Source of the DNA: Rhabdornis inornatus
Taxonomy: Eukaryota; Chordata; Aves; Passeriformes; Rhabdornithidae
NCBI GenBank assembly: GCA_013397075.1
Contig: VWZS01002871.1
Location: forward strand, 476,309 to 540,308
Length of the DNA: 64,000 nt
Reading direction: 5' to 3'
This document shows positions 61,401-64,000 of the stretch, piece by piece (positions within the stretch are counted from its first letter, which is position 1; every line of letters begins with the position of its first letter). Below the pieces are notes generated by a model that was not told the origin of the DNA, did no database searches, and saw only the letters and a program-made list of their open reading frames with translations. The position numbers were made by a program, and so were the translations under genes.

Positions 61401-64000
61401 GAAAATGACTTTTTTTGGTTAAGAATTTTTTTTGTCTTCTTTCTATCCTTACTTTAACATATGCAGTCCCAATAGCTCCTTCTGGTAATGTCCCGATAAT
61501 TATGGGACAAGTTTCTTTATGAAACCTGACAGCAAAAAATAAAAAGCCTGAAATAAAACACTTCTCCTTACACAGTTGTAGGTTAAAATGACATCAGAGT
61601 TATGTATCCTTGCCTTTGTCTCAAGTTTTCTTACAGTTCAAGTAGGGATCTTGTGTTCTTAGAAATCTAATTTGGTTTTTATATCCCTAGGGATGACTTC
61701 TGTGTTATAATGACATTTAGACATGTTATAATGACATATTAATGACAATGAATAATACTGAACTATTTTTTTATATCAACACTTTTTTTTATTTGAAATG
61801 TGAGTAGCCATTTATTTTTATATTTAGTCTGTGTGCATAAGAGTTTGGGAAACTTTCTTAAGGTTAAAGCAAAAGCCTGAAGAAGTCGGGTGAGGTACAA
61901 GACCTCCAAAACACTAAGTTTTGAGGACTTGTCGTGTTCAGGGGGACTCTGTATTCAGTACTGTGAATTATTTACTCTTTAACACTACTGGGTTCTCAAT
62001 AATACTATTAATAGATATTCCCAACGACTTGGCTCTGGGATGTACTGCCACAATAATCAGAAAAGACTGGTTTTGTTGGTAAAATAGGCAGCAGCTTATG
62101 AATATCCTGAAGGATTGCTTGAAGGAGTTATCCTTCATCTACTTGCTGGTCTGGAATTTCACATTTGGTCCATGTTTATATGAAGACTTAACAAGTCTCA
62201 TCTAAAAAGCACATTTGGGGGCAAATTTTTGTGAAGTTATGACAAAATTTGCATTTACTCTCTTGATATGAGGATTTATATGATCTAGAATTTTAGGGAG
62301 CTGCATCCTATTACAGAAACATAACTTGTATTTCAAATAGACATCAACAGATGGATTTAACATCAGACTAATAAGAAAATAAATAACTTCCTAGATATTT
62401 CCAAAAGTGAAAATTGGCTCAGCATTGAGTTTAAAACTTTCTAGTCAGTACTTCACTTTTTTTTTTCCGACAAACATATAGTTGGTGTTGGTACTGTGAC
62501 TCAATCCCTGTGAAGTTAAAACTGTTTAGTGTTTTATTCTCTACCAAAATGTGCTAAGATACTTCTCCACAGAGGGTTTTATGCTATTTTACCACTGAAT
62601 TACAATGCTAAGTGTTTCTGAGCATTAACTTATTCCGTGTTTGACTTCAGTATTGTTTAGACATTCTAAATATGAAAACTCATTTAGAACTGGACCCCAA
62701 AAGGCAGATGGTGTGAAAACTGGCTTGTTGCATTTCTGTGTTTGCATTTGGGTGACTTGCAGGAGCTAAATCTTCTCTGTCCAGCAGCAAAATAACAAAG
62801 GCCATCGTTTGTCAGCTACAGCCATGTAAATGTTCCTGGTATGGATATTGATGCTTTCTTACCACCTCTTGGAAAGTTTCTGTGTTGTCAGCTTCTTAGA
62901 TCACTTTTACCTGCTAAACATCATCAGCTACTCTGCTAATCAGGATTTCACCTCTCCATTTATTAATGACTGGGATGAGGATTTCTGTGGAAGCTGGTGG
63001 CCATGAGGCAGCAATTCCTGTTACCAGTTGTCACCAATTTCAGTGAGGGTTGCATACTCTGGTGGCTGTGAGTTCCCAAAACTCCAACACTAAGTCTCTG
63101 TTGGGTTGTGCCCCTCCTCCCTTGGGCTCCAAGCTGTGGTTTAATGTTCAGATCCATTCACTGCAGAACATCAGGATGCCCCAAGACCACCGTGTCAATC
63201 CTGCTAAAGCTTTCTGTTGTATTAAAAAATTTAAACATGGAATACTTGAGCAGCCGTTTATGGATGAGCCATTTAGGGCTTATTGAGTTTAAGTAATAAA
63301 GGATTCATAGCTTAATAAATTTCCATTTTCCTTACACTTTTACAGTGTGACATAAAGGCAAGCTTGGAAGATGTACTGAACTACTCAAATCAATTGGGAT
63401 TAAATGTAAAGGAGTGATTCATCGATTCGCAGTGTCAGTTTCTTACCACCCAATAAACGTTTAATTTGCTTTTCTGTTGTTTTGTCTGCAAATGATCAAT
63501 ATTGAGAATATCAGGGCAGCTGTGGGGCTTAGAAGATACGTATTTCCTTAAGGGATTCAAACCTTTTTGTGTAGTTTTCTGTCATATTGTTCATTAACCA
63601 TTTGATTTGGTACATCTATTTAATGCTTATAATTAGCAGTTAAGTATGCATAACGACTTCTAAAGTTACCTGGAGAACTGTTAACTCCCTTTGGGAGGCT
63701 GCTGTTGAAAACAAGTAATAAATTAGGGAAGAGAGGCCCAAAACAGTATCAAAGCATCCTTTATGTGCTAGGGACATTTATGAAATACTGTGCTAGGGGT
63801 GAGATTGCTGCAAAGGAATGGCTCTTTTAGGGCTTTGTCATTGGAGTTGTCGTCAGTGGGGCTGTTAAGAGATCAACTTCTTAAAAAGGAATGTTGAGAT
63901 CGAAGATGATTAAGCATTGAAAAGTTGAAGGATTTGATGTCTTTTCAGGGCAGTTGCATTTGTATATTGCTTTAAACCTGCCAAAATGTCATTCTCAAGG
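55476..64000. other. Intron 2 segment to the window edge, no recognisable elements
   Basis: AT-rich DNA with short homopolymers (A14 near 55728-55741, T-rich near 62456-62466) and a small direct repeat of TGTTATAATGACAT near 61700-61740. I find no EPHA6 exon 3, no RNA gene and no clear transposon. Open frames up to 104 codons (59291-59605, +) lack recognisable domains. Confidence 0.5.

Larger units (their letters stand above)
28172..64000 (+). other. EPHA6: EPHA6 intron 2, 5' part (at least 35.8 kb, open at the right edge)
   Basis: This starts with GTAAGT. The next Eph exon would be a + strand open frame of roughly 220 codons beginning with Trp and containing the conserved I-TYQVC stretch of the ligand-binding domain. 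No such frame occurs before 64000, so the intron continues beyond the window. Very long early introns are known for EPHA genes. Confidence 0.85.

Overview
The window looks like chromosomal DNA from a bird. It is AT-rich intronic sequence littered with decayed CR1 retrotransposon 3' ends and an endogenous-retrovirus-type LTR of a kind common in bird genomes, and it has one GC-rich CpG island at its left edge. Scattered single N bases, one 39-base N gap and an exact false-looking duplication point to a short-read scaffold.

I can support one gene, on the + strand: the 5' end of an Eph receptor tyrosine kinase, best identified as EPHA6. Coding exon 1 (517-619) encodes the start methionine and signal peptide. 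Coding exon 2 (28107-28171, 65 bp) encodes the first strand of the ephrin-binding domain. The exons join in phase 1 to give VVLLDTTTALGELGWKTFPL across and after the junction. No exon 3 (normally a large exon of about 660 bp carrying the rest of the ligand-binding domain) is visible, so intron 2 runs at least 35.8 kb and past the window end.

Layout: 1-1525 is the CpG island with promoter/5'UTR, exon 1 and the start of intron 1, including a 293-bp exact duplication bounded by Ns. Positions 620-28106 are intron 1, holding a CR1 fragment (about 15.3 kb), an LTR (about 17.4-17.9 kb), a 39-N gap and a 200-bp G/T-only tract (about 26.4 kb). Positions 28172-64000 are part of intron 2, with five CR1 fragments, a small LTR end, a six-unit degenerate tandem repeat of about 42 bp at 37.58-37.84 kb, and two copies of a 35-bp CCAAT-to-TATA-like module at 51.7 and 55.2 kb.

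I see no tRNA, rRNA, CRISPR, operon or second gene that I can defend. The many open frames of 60-120 codons in the introns behave like chance ORFs or pieces of CR1 or LTR. The points most worth a second look are the likely assembly duplication, the 42-bp minisatellite, the repeated CCAAT-TATA module and the paired upstream ORFs ahead of the EPHA6 start.
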